Shown piece after piece: positions 18,780 to 29,218 of a DNA stretch of 64,000 nt; within the stretch, counting starts at the first letter, position 1; the number at the start of each line of letters is the position of its first letter. The translations under genes were made by a program, and so were the position numbers. The notes under the pieces are model-generated. The model saw nothing but the letters and a program-made list of their open reading frames with translations. It was not told where the DNA came from and did no database searches. The stretch comes from Agrobacterium tumefaciens (GTDB lineage: Bacteria > Pseudomonadota > Alphaproteobacteria > Rhizobiales > Rhizobiaceae): contig NZ_SUPW01000001.1 in assembly GCF_013337285.1 (NCBI RefSeq), positions 310,001 through 374,000 of the forward strand, written 5' to 3'.

Positions 18780-19502
18780 ATGCTCACGCGCAAACAGCAG
18801 GAATTGCTTCTCTTCATTCATGAACGAATGAAAGAGTCCGGCGTGCCGCCCTCCTTCGATGAAATGAAGGACGCACTCGATCTTGCTTCCAAATCCGGTA
18901 TCCACCGGCTGATTACCGCTCTCGAAGAGCGTGGTTTTATTCGCCGGCTACCTAACAGGGCGCGGGCGCTGGAAGTCATCAAGCTTCCGGAGGCCTATAC
19001 GCCGGGTGCGAGGCCGCAACGCGGCTTTTCGCCAAGCGTCATCGAAGGCAGCCTTGGCAAACCGAAGACGCCGGAACCCGCACCAGCGCCAAAGGCTCCG
19101 GCCAACGATCTCGGCGGGGCGGTCACCGTGCCGGTCATGGGTCGCATCGCCGCCGGTGTGCCGATTTCCGCCATCCAGAACAACACCCATGATGTTGCCG
19201 TGCCGGTGGACATGCTGGGTTCGGGCGAACATTACGCGCTCGAGGTCAAGGGCGATTCGATGATCGAGGCCGGTATTTTCGACGGCGATACTGTCATCAT
19301 CCGCAACAGCAATACCGCCAATCCAGGCGATATCGTCGTAGCGCTGGTGGATGATGAGGAAGCGACGTTGAAACGCTTCCGCCGCAAGGGCGCTTCCATC
19401 GCGCTTGAAGCAGCCAACCCCGCTTATGAAACTCGCATCTTCGGGCCTGATCGGGTAAAAATTCAGGGCAAGCTGGTCGGGCTTATACGTCGTTACCATT
19501 GA
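18780..19502 (+). CDS. lexA: SOS repressor LexA
   Basis: A 240-residue repressor. The winged helix at residues 1-65 ([19 protein letters not shown], then [15 protein letters not shown]) binds SOS boxes. A Pro/Ala-rich linker leads to the self-cleaving peptidase domain. The cleavage site is Ala125-Gly126 in GRIAAGVP, with catalytic Ser160 in KGDSMIEAG and Lys198 in ATLKRF, so RecA-stimulated self-cleavage should be intact. It is longer than E. coli LexA because of the linker, as in other rhizobia. Two SOS boxes precede it. Confidence 0.97.
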   Translation: MLTRKQQELLLFIHERMKESGVPPSFDEMKDALDLASKSGIHRLITALEERGFIRRLPNRARALEVIKLPEAYTPGARPQRGFSPSVIEGSLGKPKTPEPAPAPKAPANDLGGAVTVPVMGRIAAGVPISAIQNNTHDVAVPVDMLGSGEHYALEVKGDSMIEAGIFDGDTVIIRNSNTANPGDIVVALVDDEEATLKRFRRKGASIALEAANPAYETRIFGPDRVKIQGKLVGLIRRYH

Positions 19503-19915
19503 TCTGAATTCGCCGTCATCCTCTCGAAACAGGCATCGTCATGAGGCTAACCCTGTCGAAGATGGCGGCAATTTCCTAATTCGGCAGACTATGTGAGTGT
19601 CGGGAAAGCTTATCATTCCCGCAGACGGACGCAACCTGTCTGGTAGAGATCAGTTCCAGTCTCATATGGATATCCTTGTCGCGCTCTTCTCTCCGGCGTG
19701 TTGTCACCACTGCGTCATATACCGTGGGCTTTTGGTCGCGTGAGGTCGTTTACGCTTGAGGGATATGGCTGGCCTGGCGCTGCCGCCGAATAGTGACACG
19801 CAGTGGAAAGCCCCTGCCATTCATCAACGCGATTTATGGGTGCCATGGATTATTTTCGATATTCCATCATGCCCCGACAGGTATAGAAATGCGCGTCATA
19901 TCCGGGAGATAAGCC
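19503..19915. other. 413-base gap between lexA and the GST gene
   Basis: I see no supported gene here. Only short frames with no ribosome-binding sites occur. A faint remnant of the TCATCCTC palindrome family lies near 19518. A well-formed GGGAGATAAGCC ribosome-binding site at the right end belongs to the GST gene. A promoter for that gene must lie here but I cannot place it. Confidence 0.5.
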
Positions 19916-20593
19916 ATGTACGATCTTTATATCGCCAACAAGAACTACTCCTCATGGTCGCTGCGGCCGTGGGTGTTGATGCGCACGCTCGGTATCGCCT
20001 TTGATGAGAAACTTGTTCCGTTCGGCGAAGGTGTCGCCTTTTCCAGCTTTTCGCCAACCGGCAAGGTGCCGTGCCTTGTCGATGAGGGCGTGACGATATG
20101 GGAAACGCTGTCTATCGCCGAATATCTCGCCGAACGGCATCAGGGCGTCTGGGCGAGCGACAAGCAGGCACGTGCATGGTCGCGTTCGGCTGCGAGTGAA
20201 ATGCATGCCGGCTTTTCCTCGCTGCGCAATCTTTATCCGATGTCGGTCGGTATTCGGGTCAAGCCGAAGGATGGCGATCTTGGACTTGCGGCAGACATAA
20301 AGCGCATCGATGCGCTCTGGAGCGAAGGTCTGACAAAATTCGGCGGCCCATATCTTGCCGGTCAGAAATTCACGGCGGTCGATGCTTTCTTCTGCCCGGT
20401 CGCGTTCCGTTTCCAGACCTATGGCGCTGAGCTCTCGACTGCAGCAAAAGCCTATTGTGATCGGTTGCTCGCCCTGCCCGCCATGCGTGAATGGTATGAG
20501 GCCGGATTGAAGGAAATCTGGCGCGACGCGGCGCATGAACAGGAAATCAGCGGCATTGGTGAATTGACTGCCGATCTGCGCGTGAAGGTCTGA
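19916..20593 (+). CDS. Glutathione S-transferase family protein
   Basis: A 225-residue protein with an N-terminal thioredoxin-like GST domain and a C-terminal helical domain. The start MYDLYIANKNYSSWSLRPWV has a serine in the catalytic region. GKVPCLVDEGVTIWETLSIA contains the glutathione-binding cis-proline and Glu/Thr pair. The class resembles zeta or maleylacetoacetate isomerase-like bacterial GSTs, and the substrate is unknown. GGGAGATAAGCC precedes the ATG. It is monocistronic and converges on comEC. Confidence 0.88.
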   Translation: MYDLYIANKNYSSWSLRPWVLMRTLGIAFDEKLVPFGEGVAFSSFSPTGKVPCLVDEGVTIWETLSIAEYLAERHQGVWASDKQARAWSRSAASEMHAGFSSLRNLYPMSVGIRVKPKDGDLGLAADIKRIDALWSEGLTKFGGPYLAGQKFTAVDAFFCPVAFRFQTYGAELSTAAKAYCDRLLALPAMREWYEAGLKEIWRDAAHEQEISGIGELTADLRVKV

Positions 20594-20612
20594 GGATCCA
20601 TGCTGGCGGCGT

Positions 20613-23240
20613 TCACTGAGATGTCGCCAGCAACTGCCTGACCGGTTCCGGCACCTCGTATTCGAAACGGTCGCTTTTCCAGTCGTAATAGCGGTGCTCG
20701 CTCCATGGCCTGTCCGCCCCGGCAATCGCCGCGCGCAGCCGTCCGACGACCGCGGATTGATCGCTGCCGGCAAAGTTTATTTCTACCGAGCCAATGCGCC
20801 GCAATATATCGCGGTTGAGCAGAAGCGCTCCTGAGCGGCATTGCGCAAACGAGGTCCTGCGGGAAACGACGACAATATCGGCGATGTCGCAGGCTTTTCC
20901 GGCAAACCGGCCGTCTTCCAGAACGACAATCCATTCACCACTGCCGGCGCGCGCCACGCACCATATGCCTTTGCTGCAGGTGAAGACGCCGGGTGCCGCA
21001 TCTTTCAGCGCCGCCGTCATCTGCCGCGTCACCACCCTCATCTCTTCCGGCGTGAGCTTTGATTTTGTGGTCAGGCCTACACTGGTTACTGCGGCATCCG
21101 CTTTAAGAATGACCGGCGGCGCGGGCTGTTCCGGCAGCAGCAGCGCCCTTTGCCACTGGCCATATACAAAGCCCTGCGGTCGGGTTTTTGTCGTATAGGC
21201 CTTGCCGTCTTCCAGCAGCGCCACCAGTTCACCATCCTCGTGAATGAGAAGATCCGGGACATCGTGATAGGCCACAGCCGCCGACAGGCCGAAAGCGGAG
21301 ACAAGAAGCGGAATACCCAGCAGCGCAAGCCGGCTGCGCAGTAAGGTCAGCAGCAGGAAGCCGGCCGAGCCGAGACCGATAAACCACTCATGCGGCCGCC
21401 CCGTTGCAGCGCTGCCGCCCCAGGACGCCACTTCATTGGCGACTTCGATGACGAGCGCCATGCCATAACCCATAACCTTCAGGAACGGCGCATCGAGCCC
21501 GAACGGCATCAGCAGCATAGCGAGCAGGCCGAAGGGCATGACGATCAGCGACATTAGCGGCATGGCGGCGAGATTGGCGAAAAGTCCATAGGTGGTGACA
21601 CGATGGAAATGCTCGGCCGAATAGATCGCCGTCGAAAGGCCGCCAATCAGCGATGTGGTGATGACGCCGCCAATGACGGCGCCCGCCGTTTGAAACACCG
21701 TGATCCATGCCGGTTTGCGGCCGATGAAAAGGCGCTCGCGATCGTTGTGCCGGCGGCTCCACCAGGCATAGGTGGATACGAGCGCGATGGTCGCGGCGAA
21801 CGACATCTGGAAGCTCGGTCCCATAATTTCCGAGGGCGAAAAGACAAGAATGACCAGAGCCGAAAGAGCAACATTCCTGAGGCTGAGTGACGGCTGATCA
21901 AAAAGAATCGCGATCAACATCACCGACATCATCAGCCAGGCGCGCTCGGCGGAGACAGCGAAACCGGAAATCAGATAATAGGCGAGCGTCATCAGGAGGG
22001 CTGCGAAAGCCGAAATCTTCTTGACGGGCCAGCGCTGCGCAAAGGCGGGGAACAGGCTGAAGGCAAGTCTTAAACCGACGAAAAATATACCGGCGGCAAG
22101 CGCCATGTTAAGCCCGGATATGGCAACGATATGGGCAAGGCCGGAGAGCCTCAGCGCCTCCATCGTCTCGCCGGATATGGCCTGCCTCTCATCGGTGACG
22201 ATGGAGGCGGCGAAAGCTCCGGCGTCACCGCCAATGGTGTTGCGGATGCGCTCGGCAATGGCGCTACGCAGGCCGTAAAGCCGCCTATCGGCCCATTCCA
22301 GCCAGCCCGTTTCGGTCTTGATGTCACCCTTGGGTGATACAAGTGTCTGCGGTGGCTTATAGAAAAATCCGGTGGCGCCTATGCCTTTGAAATAGGAAGC
22401 GAAGGCGAAATCGTTCAGCCCCGGCAAAGCGGGGCCGGATGGCGGCGACAGCCGCGCCTTGCCGCTGATGGTGGCGCCAAGCGCCACCGGCTCACCTCCC
22501 CCACGGGCAAGCAGCGAAATCCTCTTCGGCGGGCGCGACAATGTCGGCCCTTCGGTCGCGATCAGTTGAACGACGTATCGCCAGGAGCCGCGCGCATCCA
22601 CTTCCCGGCGCGCCACCGTGCCGGTGATGGTGGTTGTGACCGGAGTATCCAGCACCACGGTTGCCGCCCGCCGGGTTTCAAGATCTGCCAGAAGCATGCC
22701 CAGCAGAAGAAAAGCGACAACACTGCAGATGGCTGCCCATGGGCTGCTGTCATATCGGGTAAAAAGTGCCAGACCGGCAGCCAGCAGGAATGCCATTGCC
22801 AGAACGGATAAAGACAGCGTGACTTCCAGAGAGAACCACAGGATCGCGCCGCAGCCGATGAAGACGGGAACGAAAAGAAAATCGTGGCCGAATGCGCGCT
22901 CTTCGTCGAGGCAGCCGGCAAGTTTTCGGGCGATGACTGCCTTGAGATTGCGCTTGGGAACAGGGGCTGGAAAATCATAAGCCACAACGTCGCCGGCGCG
23001 GTGAACGGGAAACAGGATTTCATGCGTGCCGGGCAAGCCGCCCTGCAACGTTTCGGCATATCCGAGATGCTTTCTTTCCCCTTGACCGAGCAATCCGCGC
23101 CGCCCCTGCCGCACTGGAAACAGGTTTGCAGGGCAGCGCGAAGGATTGCAATCCTTATCCTTTAACGGAGCGTTGACCGAGATTGAATTGCCATGGCCGA
23201 TAAAGCCGCAAGCAACGTCATTGCGTATGCCGCAATGCAC
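20613..23240 (-). CDS. comEC: ComEC/Rec2-family DNA uptake membrane protein, no metallo-beta-lactamase domain seen
   Basis: A large polytopic membrane protein. It has an N-terminal DUF4131-type region (VLDTPVTTTITGTVARRE, then ISLLARGGG), followed by the Competence domain with GLAHIVAISGLNMALAAGIF and about eight membrane helices. The C-terminal 200 residues are soluble but lack the metal-binding DVGQGD-type motif of full ComEC, so the nuclease-like MBL domain is absent or highly diverged. Family members carry single-stranded DNA across the inner membrane. The frame opens with GTG at 23240, but the conserved part begins around LAGCLDEERAFGHDFLFVPV, so the true start is uncertain and may be 100-250 bases further in. 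Confidence 0.8.
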   Translation of the reverse strand: MHCGIRNDVACGFIGHGNSISVNAPLKDKDCNPSRCPANLFPVRQGRRGLLGQGERKHLGYAETLQGGLPGTHEILFPVHRAGDVVAYDFPAPVPKRNLKAVIARKLAGCLDEERAFGHDFLFVPVFIGCGAILWFSLEVTLSLSVLAMAFLLAAGLALFTRYDSSPWAAICSVVAFLLLGMLLADLETRRAATVVLDTPVTTTITGTVARREVDARGSWRYVVQLIATEGPTLSRPPKRISLLARGGGEPVALGATISGKARLSPPSGPALPGLNDFAFASYFKGIGATGFFYKPPQTLVSPKGDIKTETGWLEWADRRLYGLRSAIAERIRNTIGGDAGAFAASIVTDERQAISGETMEALRLSGLAHIVAISGLNMALAAGIFFVGLRLAFSLFPAFAQRWPVKKISAFAALLMTLAYYLISGFAVSAERAWLMMSVMLIAILFDQPSLSLRNVALSALVILVFSPSEIMGPSFQMSFAATIALVSTYAWWSRRHNDRERLFIGRKPAWITVFQTAGAVIGGVITTSLIGGLSTAIYSAEHFHRVTTYGLFANLAAMPLMSLIVMPFGLLAMLLMPFGLDAPFLKVMGYGMALVIEVANEVASWGGSAATGRPHEWFIGLGSAGFLLLTLLRSRLALLGIPLLVSAFGLSAAVAYHDVPDLLIHEDGELVALLEDGKAYTTKTRPQGFVYGQWQRALLLPEQPAPPVILKADAAVTSVGLTTKSKLTPEEMRVVTRQMTAALKDAAPGVFTCSKGIWCVARAGSGEWIVVLEDGRFAGKACDIADIVVVSRRTSFAQCRSGALLLNRDILRRIGSVEINFAGSDQSAVVGRLRAAIAGADRPWSEHRYYDWKSDRFEYEVPEPVRQLLATSQ

Positions 23241-23258
23241 AATTTGACCTTCGAATAG

Positions 23259-23286
23259 CTTGGCATCGGCGCAAGGATCATATAGC
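23259..23286 (+). promoter_or_regulatory. Probable sigma-70 promoter of gltA
   Basis: CTTGGC at 23259-23264 and TATAGC at 23281-23286 with 16 bases between them resemble the rhizobial housekeeping consensus (CTTGAC, CTATAT). They would start a transcript about 60 bases ahead of the gltA ATG. This is pattern matching only. Confidence 0.45.
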
Positions 23287-23354
23287 TAATCGGTAGACGC
23301 TTAACCGCGAGGCGTGTCTCAACGCCTCCACCCGCATGTTCTCGGAGGATCAGT

Positions 23355-24644
23355 ATGACGGACAAAAGCGCTACAGTGACATTTGGCGACAAGCAGGTCG
23401 AGCTCCCGGTCAGGGAAGGCACGATTGGACCGAGCGTCGTCGATATCGCCACGCTGTACAAACACACGGGCTCCTTCACTTACGATCCGGGATTCACATC
23501 GACGGCCTCCTGCGAATCCAAGATCACCTATATCGATGGTGACGAGGGCGTTCTCCTGCATCGTGGCTTCCCGATCGAGCAGTTGGCCGAACAGGGCGAC
23601 TTCCTGGAAACCTGCTATCTGCTGCTTTACGGCGAATTGCCGACGGCGGCGCAGAAGAAGGATTTCGACACCCGCGTGACGCGCCACACCATGGTGCATG
23701 AACAGATGAGCCGCTTCTTCACCGGCTATCGTCGCGATGCGCATCCGATGGCCGTCATGTGCGGCACGGTCGGCGCTCTCTCGGCCTTCTACCACGACTC
23801 GACCGACATTACCGATCCGCACCAGCGCATGGTCGCTTCGCTGCGCATGATCGCGAAAATGCCGACGATCGCCGCCATGGCCTTCAAGTATCATATCGGC
23901 CAGCCCTTCGTTTACCCGAAAAACGATCTGGATTACGCCTCCAACTTCCTGCACATGTGCTTTGCCGTGCCTTGCGAGGAGTACAAGGTCGATCCGGTTC
24001 TGGCCCGCGCCATGGACCGCATTTTCATCCTGCATGCCGACCACGAGCAGAACGCCTCCACCTCCACGGTGCGTCTTGCCGGTTCTTCGGGTGCAAACCC
24101 GTTCGCCTGTATTGCGGCGGGCATCGCCTGCCTCTGGGGTCCGGCACATGGCGGCGCCAACGAAGCGGCGCTCAACATGCTGAACGAAATCGGCTCTGTT
24201 GACCGTATTCCGGAATACATCGCCCGCGCCAAGGACAAGAACGATCCGTTCCGCCTGATGGGCTTTGGCCACCGCGTCTACAAGAACTACGACCCGCGCG
24301 CCAAGATCATGCAGAAGACGATGTACGAAGTGCTGGAAGCCACCGGCAATTCCGACGATCCGATCATGCAGGTTGCGTTGGAGCTGGAAAAGATTGCCCT
24401 TTCCGACCCCTACTTCGTCGAAAAGAAGCTTTACCCGAATGTCGACTTCTATTCGGGCATCACGCTGAAGGCGCTCGGCTTCCCCACCACCATGTTCACC
24501 GTTCTCTTTGCGCTCGCCCGCACCGTCGGCTGGATCGCACAGTGGAACGAAATGATCGAAGATCCGCAGCAGCGCATCGGCCGTCCGCGCCAGCTCTACA
24601 CCGGCGCCGGCAAGCGTGACTACGTTCCGGTTTCCAAGCGTTAA
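23355..24644 (+). CDS. gltA: Citrate synthase
   Basis: A 429-residue type II (hexameric) citrate synthase, which condenses acetyl-CoA with oxaloacetate at entry to the TCA cycle. The catalytic segments are intact: [20 protein letters not shown] (first histidine region), [12 protein letters not shown] and [15 protein letters not shown], with the aspartate later in [30 protein letters not shown] precedes the ATG. It stands alone between comEC and a strong bidirectional terminator shared with lpxB. Confidence 0.98.
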   Translation: MTDKSATVTFGDKQVELPVREGTIGPSVVDIATLYKHTGSFTYDPGFTSTASCESKITYIDGDEGVLLHRGFPIEQLAEQGDFLETCYLLLYGELPTAAQKKDFDTRVTRHTMVHEQMSRFFTGYRRDAHPMAVMCGTVGALSAFYHDSTDITDPHQRMVASLRMIAKMPTIAAMAFKYHIGQPFVYPKNDLDYASNFLHMCFAVPCEEYKVDPVLARAMDRIFILHADHEQNASTSTVRLAGSSGANPFACIAAGIACLWGPAHGGANEAALNMLNEIGSVDRIPEYIARAKDKNDPFRLMGFGHRVYKNYDPRAKIMQKTMYEVLEATGNSDDPIMQVALELEKIALSDPYFVEKKLYPNVDFYSGITLKALGFPTTMFTVLFALARTVGWIAQWNEMIEDPQQRIGRPRQLYTGAGKRDYVPVSKR

Positions 24645-24665
24645 GCCCACGAAACCATAGAATAT

Positions 24666-24700
24666 AAAAGGCCGGCGGATGAAAATCCGCCGGCCTTTTT
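24666..24700. terminator. Bidirectional terminator between gltA and lpxB
   Basis: A perfect 15-base stem (AAAAGGCCGGCGGAT with ATCCGCCGGCCTTTT) encloses a GAAA tetraloop. T-runs on both strands let it stop gltA transcripts moving right and the long rpsB-lpxB transcripts moving left. It lies 22 bases after the gltA stop. Confidence 0.92.
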
Positions 24701-24767
24701 GTTGAGTATCGAGTGGAGAAAGAAGCCAACAGGGTGTTGGCGACCAGCATGGGCGAGCGTTGCGCGC

Positions 24768-25949
24768 TCAGCCTTGCTGTCTGCGGCCGTTCAGCACATC
24801 GAGCAGAATGGCAGCGCCGGTTTCGCCCGGAGCCACGTCGGTGTGCAAACGCTGCTGCACCAGAGCATAACCTTCAAGCATTGCCCGCCGCTCGGTGGTG
24901 TCGGATGACAGGCGTTCAGCCCAGCGCAGCATGGACCCCGGCCGCACCACCTCGTTCAGATATTCCGGCACGACAGGGTAGTCGGCAATCAGGTTCGGAA
25001 GCGCGCCGGTCCAGGTTTTTATCCGCTTGCTCAGCATGGTGAAAATCCAGTCGGTCTTGTAGACCGATACTGTCGGCACGCCGGCTAGTGCCAGTTCGAG
25101 AATGACGGTGCCGGAGGCGGCAATCGCCGCATCGCCCTGCGCAAACGCATTCCACTTGAACGCAGCATCCGTGCCGATTTCAGGCTTGATATCATCAGGC
25201 CACGTCGCCGCCAGCTCGCGCATGCGGCTTTCCTGCCGCGGCACGGTGGGCAGCAGAAACCGGGTTGGGCCGTTGCGTTCCACGAAGGCTTTTGCAGCCT
25301 CGCGAAACGGCTCCATCAGCCGCGTCGTTTCAGTGGAGCGCGACCCCGGCAGGAGGAGAATGGTTTTCGGCTCGCCCTTTGCCGGAGGCAAGCGTTCCGC
25401 CCGCTTTTTCCGCACCGTCAGCAGATCGGGATCGACGCTGAGGCGGTGGCCGACAAAAGTGGTCGGCGGGCCGCCGAGACGCCGCATCGCCTCTGGTTCG
25501 AAAGGCAGCAGCGCCAGAACGTGATCGACATAGGACAACATCGCGGTGGCGCGATATTCCTTCCACGCCCAGACACTGGGGCAGACATAGTTGACGACCG
25601 GAAGATGCGGCAATTGCTTGCGGACTTTTTTCGCAACACGATGCGTGAAGTCCGGGCTGTCGATGATCAGCAGAATATCCGGCTTTGCGGCAATGATCGC
25701 CTGCGCAGTCTGATTGATACGCGCGATGAGTTTTGGCAGCTTTTTGAGGACTTGTGTGAAGCCCATGATGGAAAGTTCGGAATAATCGAACAGCGAGGTC
25801 AGCCCCTGCGCCTCCAGCGCCTCGCCGCCGACGCCCATCAACTCGATGGAACCCGGATATCGGGCTTTCACGGAGCGGATCAAATCTGCGCCCAGAAGAT
25901 CGCCGGATACTTCCCCGGCGATAACCGCCACTTTTAGTGCTGCCGTCAT
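24768..25949 (-). CDS. lpxB: Lipid-A-disaccharide synthase
   Basis: A 393-residue glycosyltransferase joining UDP-diacylglucosamine and lipid X into the lipid A disaccharide at the inner membrane. It begins KVAVIAGEVSGDLLGADLI and has MGVGGEALEAQGL, VNYVCPSVWAWKEYRATAM, LLPGSRSTE and the acceptor-site region AIAASGTVILELALAGVPTV. It is the last gene of the long leftward envelope run, 4 bases after lpxI, and ends about 70 bases before the bidirectional terminator. Confidence 0.96.
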   Translation of the reverse strand: MTAALKVAVIAGEVSGDLLGADLIRSVKARYPGSIELMGVGGEALEAQGLTSLFDYSELSIMGFTQVLKKLPKLIARINQTAQAIIAAKPDILLIIDSPDFTHRVAKKVRKQLPHLPVVNYVCPSVWAWKEYRATAMLSYVDHVLALLPFEPEAMRRLGGPPTTFVGHRLSVDPDLLTVRKKRAERLPPAKGEPKTILLLPGSRSTETTRLMEPFREAAKAFVERNGPTRFLLPTVPRQESRMRELAATWPDDIKPEIGTDAAFKWNAFAQGDAAIAASGTVILELALAGVPTVSVYKTDWIFTMLSKRIKTWTGALPNLIADYPVVPEYLNEVVRPGSMLRWAERLSSDTTERRAMLEGYALVQQRLHTDVAPGETGAAILLDVLNGRRQQG

Positions 25950-25953
25950 CCGA

Positions 25954-26826
25954 TCATCTCTCCCCGATCATATCACCACCGAGTGACGTATCGATGCCGC
26001 AGACAAATATGCCCGCCTGATCGGCGGCTTTCAACATCTCGTCGCGGTCAAGCACCAGCGCCCGTCCCGCTTCGACAGCGATGCCCGCCAGTCCGGCTTT
26101 CTGCGCATTCTCCACGGTTTCGATGCCGATGGTCGGCAGGTCGGCGCGGATATCCTGTTGCGGCTTGCAAAGCTTCACCAGCACACCCTTGCGGCGGGGC
26201 GATATGCGGCCCTCGGCACGCAGTGCCGCAACACGCGCCAGCATGGCATCCGTGCCCTCGACGCCCTCCAAGGCAACGATGCGGCCACCGACGGAGACAG
26301 CCCCCTGCCCGACATCGAGCGTGCCGAGCGCAAGTGCCGCCTCAGCCGCTTTACGTATATCGCGCAGGTCTTCGTCTGTGGGTTTCTGAGCACCCAAAGT
26401 GCCTGTCGTGGCAAGCAGGCCGGGTGCAATCTCGTGGGCACCGATGACCTTTGCGCCAAGCGTGCCGATGACCTTGATCACCATCTGCAACACGGCGTCA
26501 TCACCGCCCGACAGCAACGTGCGGACGATGGAGGGCAGTTTCAGCACGATTCCGACCGTCGGGCGGATTTCCCGCCATTCCGGCCGTCGCGCCACGGCGC
26601 CGGAAAGCACGACGCGGTCCACCCGGTTTTCACGCAGCAAACGGCCGAGCCCTGCCACGTCGCCCACGCTGATGACGGCATTGTCGAAACCGCTCCAGTC
26701 GAAGCTGGAATCATCGCGCAGACGCACGATGAAGGGATTTTCACCCATCTCGCGGGCGGCGGCCGCCACATAAAGCGGCAGCTGGCCGCTGCCAGCCACG
26801 ATGGCGAGACGCCCGCCGCCTGTCAC
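25954..26826 (-). CDS. lpxI: UDP-2,3-diacylglucosamine diphosphatase LpxI
   Basis: A 290-residue protein of the LpxI (DUF1009) family. Alphaproteobacteria use it instead of LpxH to release UMP from UDP-2,3-diacylglucosamine and form lipid X. It begins GRLAIVAGSGQLPLYVAAAA, has DNAVISVGDVAGLGRLLREN in the first domain, and ends with AGRALVLDRDEMLKAAD followed by ICGIDTS-like sequence. Its position between lpxA and lpxB, with gaps of 3 and 4 bases, confirms the role in lipid A synthesis. Confidence 0.92.
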   Translation of the reverse strand: MTGGGRLAIVAGSGQLPLYVAAAAREMGENPFIVRLRDDSSFDWSGFDNAVISVGDVAGLGRLLRENRVDRVVLSGAVARRPEWREIRPTVGIVLKLPSIVRTLLSGGDDAVLQMVIKVIGTLGAKVIGAHEIAPGLLATTGTLGAQKPTDEDLRDIRKAAEAALALGTLDVGQGAVSVGGRIVALEGVEGTDAMLARVAALRAEGRISPRRKGVLVKLCKPQQDIRADLPTIGIETVENAQKAGLAGIAVEAGRALVLDRDEMLKAADQAGIFVCGIDTSLGGDMIGER

Positions 26827-26829
26827 GGC

Positions 26830-27645
26830 TCACTTGCCCCGGTTTGGTGAGGAGATCGGGCGGTCGCTGCCAGCACCGATGAAATCGATGACTTCGAGGG
26901 CCTGCGGGCAATCCAGATAGTCATTGCGCTCGATTGCCGCCGCGTTGCCGCGGATCGTGCCTTCGGCCTCGAAAACCTGCTTGAAGACGCGCCGGACCTT
27001 GTGAATATCCGCCCGTTCAATGCCGGCACGTGTCATGCCGACCACATTGAGGCCGCCGAGAATACCGGGGTTGCCGTTCAACATGCCATAGGGAATGACG
27101 TCGTAGTTAACCGCCGACAGCCCGCCGATGAAGGCCTGACGGCCGATGCGGGTAAACTGGTGCACGGCGCAGCCGCCGCCAAGAATAGCGCGGTCTTCGA
27201 TAGTCACATGACCCGCCAGCATCACATTATTCGACAGGACAATATGGTTGCCGAGGAGGCAATCATGCGCCACATGTGAATTGGCGAGGAACAGATTGTC
27301 GTCGCCGACAATGGTTTTGCCGCCACCGTCGGAACTGCCGGCGTTCATCGTCACGCCTTCGCGCATGATGCAGCGTTCGCCGATCTCGAGCGTCGTTTCC
27401 GACCCATCGTGACGAATCGCCTGCGGCGTGCCGCCGATGACCGCCATGGGATGGATCACTGATCCACGGCCGATAACGGTCAAGCCGGAAACGACAGCAT
27501 GATTGTGCAATATGACATCGTCGTGCAACGTGACCTTTGCACCGACATAGCTGAGCGCGCCGATGACAACATTTTCACCGATAACCGCGCCGTCTTCGAC
27601 AATGGCGGTCGGGTGAATTCTGGCCGAGGCGGCGATCTTGCTCAT
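26830..27645 (-). CDS. lpxA: UDP-N-acetylglucosamine acyltransferase LpxA
   Basis: A 271-residue left-handed beta-helix acyltransferase that performs the first step of lipid A synthesis, transferring 3-hydroxyacyl from ACP to UDP-GlcNAc. Hexapeptide repeats run through the first 190 residues ([20 protein letters not shown] is typical). The catalytic histidine region lies in [16 protein letters not shown], and a helical C-terminus begins near [11 protein letters not shown]. The ATG overlaps the fabZ stop by 4 bases. Confidence 0.96.
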   Translation of the reverse strand: MSKIAASARIHPTAIVEDGAVIGENVVIGALSYVGAKVTLHDDVILHNHAVVSGLTVIGRGSVIHPMAVIGGTPQAIRHDGSETTLEIGERCIMREGVTMNAGSSDGGGKTIVGDDNLFLANSHVAHDCLLGNHIVLSNNVMLAGHVTIEDRAILGGGCAVHQFTRIGRQAFIGGLSAVNYDVIPYGMLNGNPGILGGLNVVGMTRAGIERADIHKVRRVFKQVFEAEGTIRGNAAAIERNDYLDCPQALEVIDFIGAGSDRPISSPNRGK

Positions 27646-28109
27646 TGCTGGTCCTCGGGGATCATCATCGCACCGACATCGGCTTCCGCCACCAGCGCGC
27701 CTTCCACCTTCGCCTCACAATGGAATTTAAAGACATTGCCGCGCTGGCGCTGCTTGACGACGTGGATTTCCAGACGATCGCCGGGGATCACGGGTTTGCG
27801 AAAACGCGCATTGTCGATTGTCATGAAATAGACGAGGTGACCACCCTCGCCCTGACTGCGAGCGCATATCGCACCAGCCGTCTGGGCCATGGCTTCAACG
27901 ATCAGAACGCCCGGCATGATCGGCCGGTCCGGGAAATGGCCGGTAAAATGCGGTTCGTTGACCGTGACATTCTTGATGCCGGTCGCCGAGTTGTTACCAT
28001 CGATATCGATGATCTTGTCGATCAGCAAGAATGGGTAACGATGCGGCAGAAGCTTCATGACTTCCAGAATGTCAGCCGCGCCGAGCGTCGTCTTCGTTTC
28101 TTCAGTCAT
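27642..28109 (-). CDS. fabZ: 3-hydroxyacyl-ACP dehydratase FabZ
   Basis: A 155-residue hot-dog fold dehydratase of fatty acid elongation. The catalytic histidine is in [12 protein letters not shown] and the glutamate in [19 protein letters not shown] chose the ATG at 28109, which follows AGGAGAG, over the frame extension to 28136. This start lies inside the last 8 bases of lpxD, while the stop overlaps lpxA by 4 bases. The tight lpxD-fabZ-lpxA packing, standard in proteobacteria, balances fatty acid and lipid A precursors drawn from the same hydroxyacyl-ACP pool. Confidence 0.95.
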   Translation of the reverse strand: MTEETKTTLGAADILEVMKLLPHRYPFLLIDKIIDIDGNNSATGIKNVTVNEPHFTGHFPDRPIMPGVLIVEAMAQTAGAICARSQGEGGHLVYFMTIDNARFRKPVIPGDRLEIHVVKQRQRGNVFKFHCEAKVEGALVAEADVGAMMIPEDQQ

Positions 28110-29169
28110 TGTTTTTCTCTCCTGTTTTTTTATCACGCGCTTCAGCGCGTGCCAGAATTTCGGCCATGTCGCGCAGGAAATATTTCATTGGACGCGCAGG
28201 CGTTCCGCCGTAACGGGCGCCGGCCGGAACATCGGCGACCACACCGCTCATTGCTGCGATCTGCACCCCGTCACCAATGGTAATATGGCCATTGACACCC
28301 GCTGCCCCGCCGATCATCACGCCATCGCCGATGCGGGTGCTGCCGGCAATGCCGACCTTGCTGACGATGCCGCAATGGCGGCCGATGCGAACGTTGTGGC
28401 CGATCTGGACCTGATTGTCGATCTTGGTGCCTTCGCCGATGACGGTATCATCCATCGTGCCGCGATCGATCGTGGTATTGGCGCCGATCTCGACATTGTC
28501 CTGAATGATGACCCGGCCGATCTGCACGATTTTCAGCATGCCGCGTGGACCGGGGGCATAACCGAACCCATCCTGACCGATGCGTGCGCCGTTATGGATA
28601 ATCACATTGTTGCCAATGAGGGCCACAAGAATGCTCGCGCCACCGGCAATGGTGCAATCGCGTCCCACCTGCACGTCAGGGCCGATGATGACGCCCGGAC
28701 CGATCCTTGTACCCGCACCAATATGAGCGCCGGCGCCGATCACGGCGAGCGGCTCAACGATCACGCCCGCCTCCAGCTTCGCCGACGGGTCGACATGGGC
28801 AGCCGGAGAAATCTCGGCCTCCAATGGCGCAATCGTCGCGGGACGCATGGCGGAGGGATGCAGCAAGGCACCCACCTGCGCAAAAAGCGTATGCGGATTT
28901 TTCGATATCAGTGCCGGAATGTGAGGCGGAAGCATATCCGCCAGCGCCGCGTCGCAAATGACGGCACCAGCCTCGCAGGTCTGCAACTCGTCACGGTTCT
29001 TGCGGGTGAGAATGTAGCAGAGCTGATCGGGTTTTGCGCGGTAGACCGGCGCGACGGACCTGATGATCCGCTCTCCTGCTGTCTCATCAGACAGTTCCGC
29101 CCCAAAACGGTCTGCGATGTCTTTCAATCGCAGTCCCTCGTGGGGCGGAAAAAAGGCGTTGTATTCCAT
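28102..29169 (-). CDS. lpxD: UDP-3-O-(3-hydroxyacyl)glucosamine N-acyltransferase LpxD
   Basis: A 355-residue acyltransferase that adds the second, N-linked hydroxyacyl chain in lipid A synthesis. An N-terminal uridine-binding domain (about residues 1-100, with [20 protein letters not shown]) precedes a left-handed beta-helix of hexapeptide repeats such as [20 protein letters not shown]. The catalytic histidine lies around [19 protein letters not shown]. It starts 49 bases after bamA and overlaps the start of fabZ. Confidence 0.96.
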   Translation of the reverse strand: MEYNAFFPPHEGLRLKDIADRFGAELSDETAGERIIRSVAPVYRAKPDQLCYILTRKNRDELQTCEAGAVICDAALADMLPPHIPALISKNPHTLFAQVGALLHPSAMRPATIAPLEAEISPAAHVDPSAKLEAGVIVEPLAVIGAGAHIGAGTRIGPGVIIGPDVQVGRDCTIAGGASILVALIGNNVIIHNGARIGQDGFGYAPGPRGMLKIVQIGRVIIQDNVEIGANTTIDRGTMDDTVIGEGTKIDNQVQIGHNVRIGRHCGIVSKVGIAGSTRIGDGVMIGGAAGVNGHITIGDGVQIAAMSGVVADVPAGARYGGTPARPMKYFLRDMAEILARAEARDKKTGEKNND

Positions 29170-29218
29170 TAGCCGGACACTCCAGAACGTTCAAAGTTGC
29201 AGTTCTGGACTGCCGATA

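Noticed and set aside
18313-18831. 172-codon frame on the plus strand reaching into the lexA start
   Set aside because: It overlaps the VOC gene antisense and the SOS boxes and has no homology or ribosome-binding site.
23100-23354. Suspected loss of gltX between comEC and gltA
   Set aside because: I remember glutamyl-tRNA synthetase near these genes in some Rhizobiales, but I could not confirm the usual order, so the absence cannot be called a deletion.
23319-24650. 443-codon frame on the minus strand opposite gltA
   Set aside because: It is antisense to an intact citrate synthase gene, and it would start inside the bidirectional terminator region.
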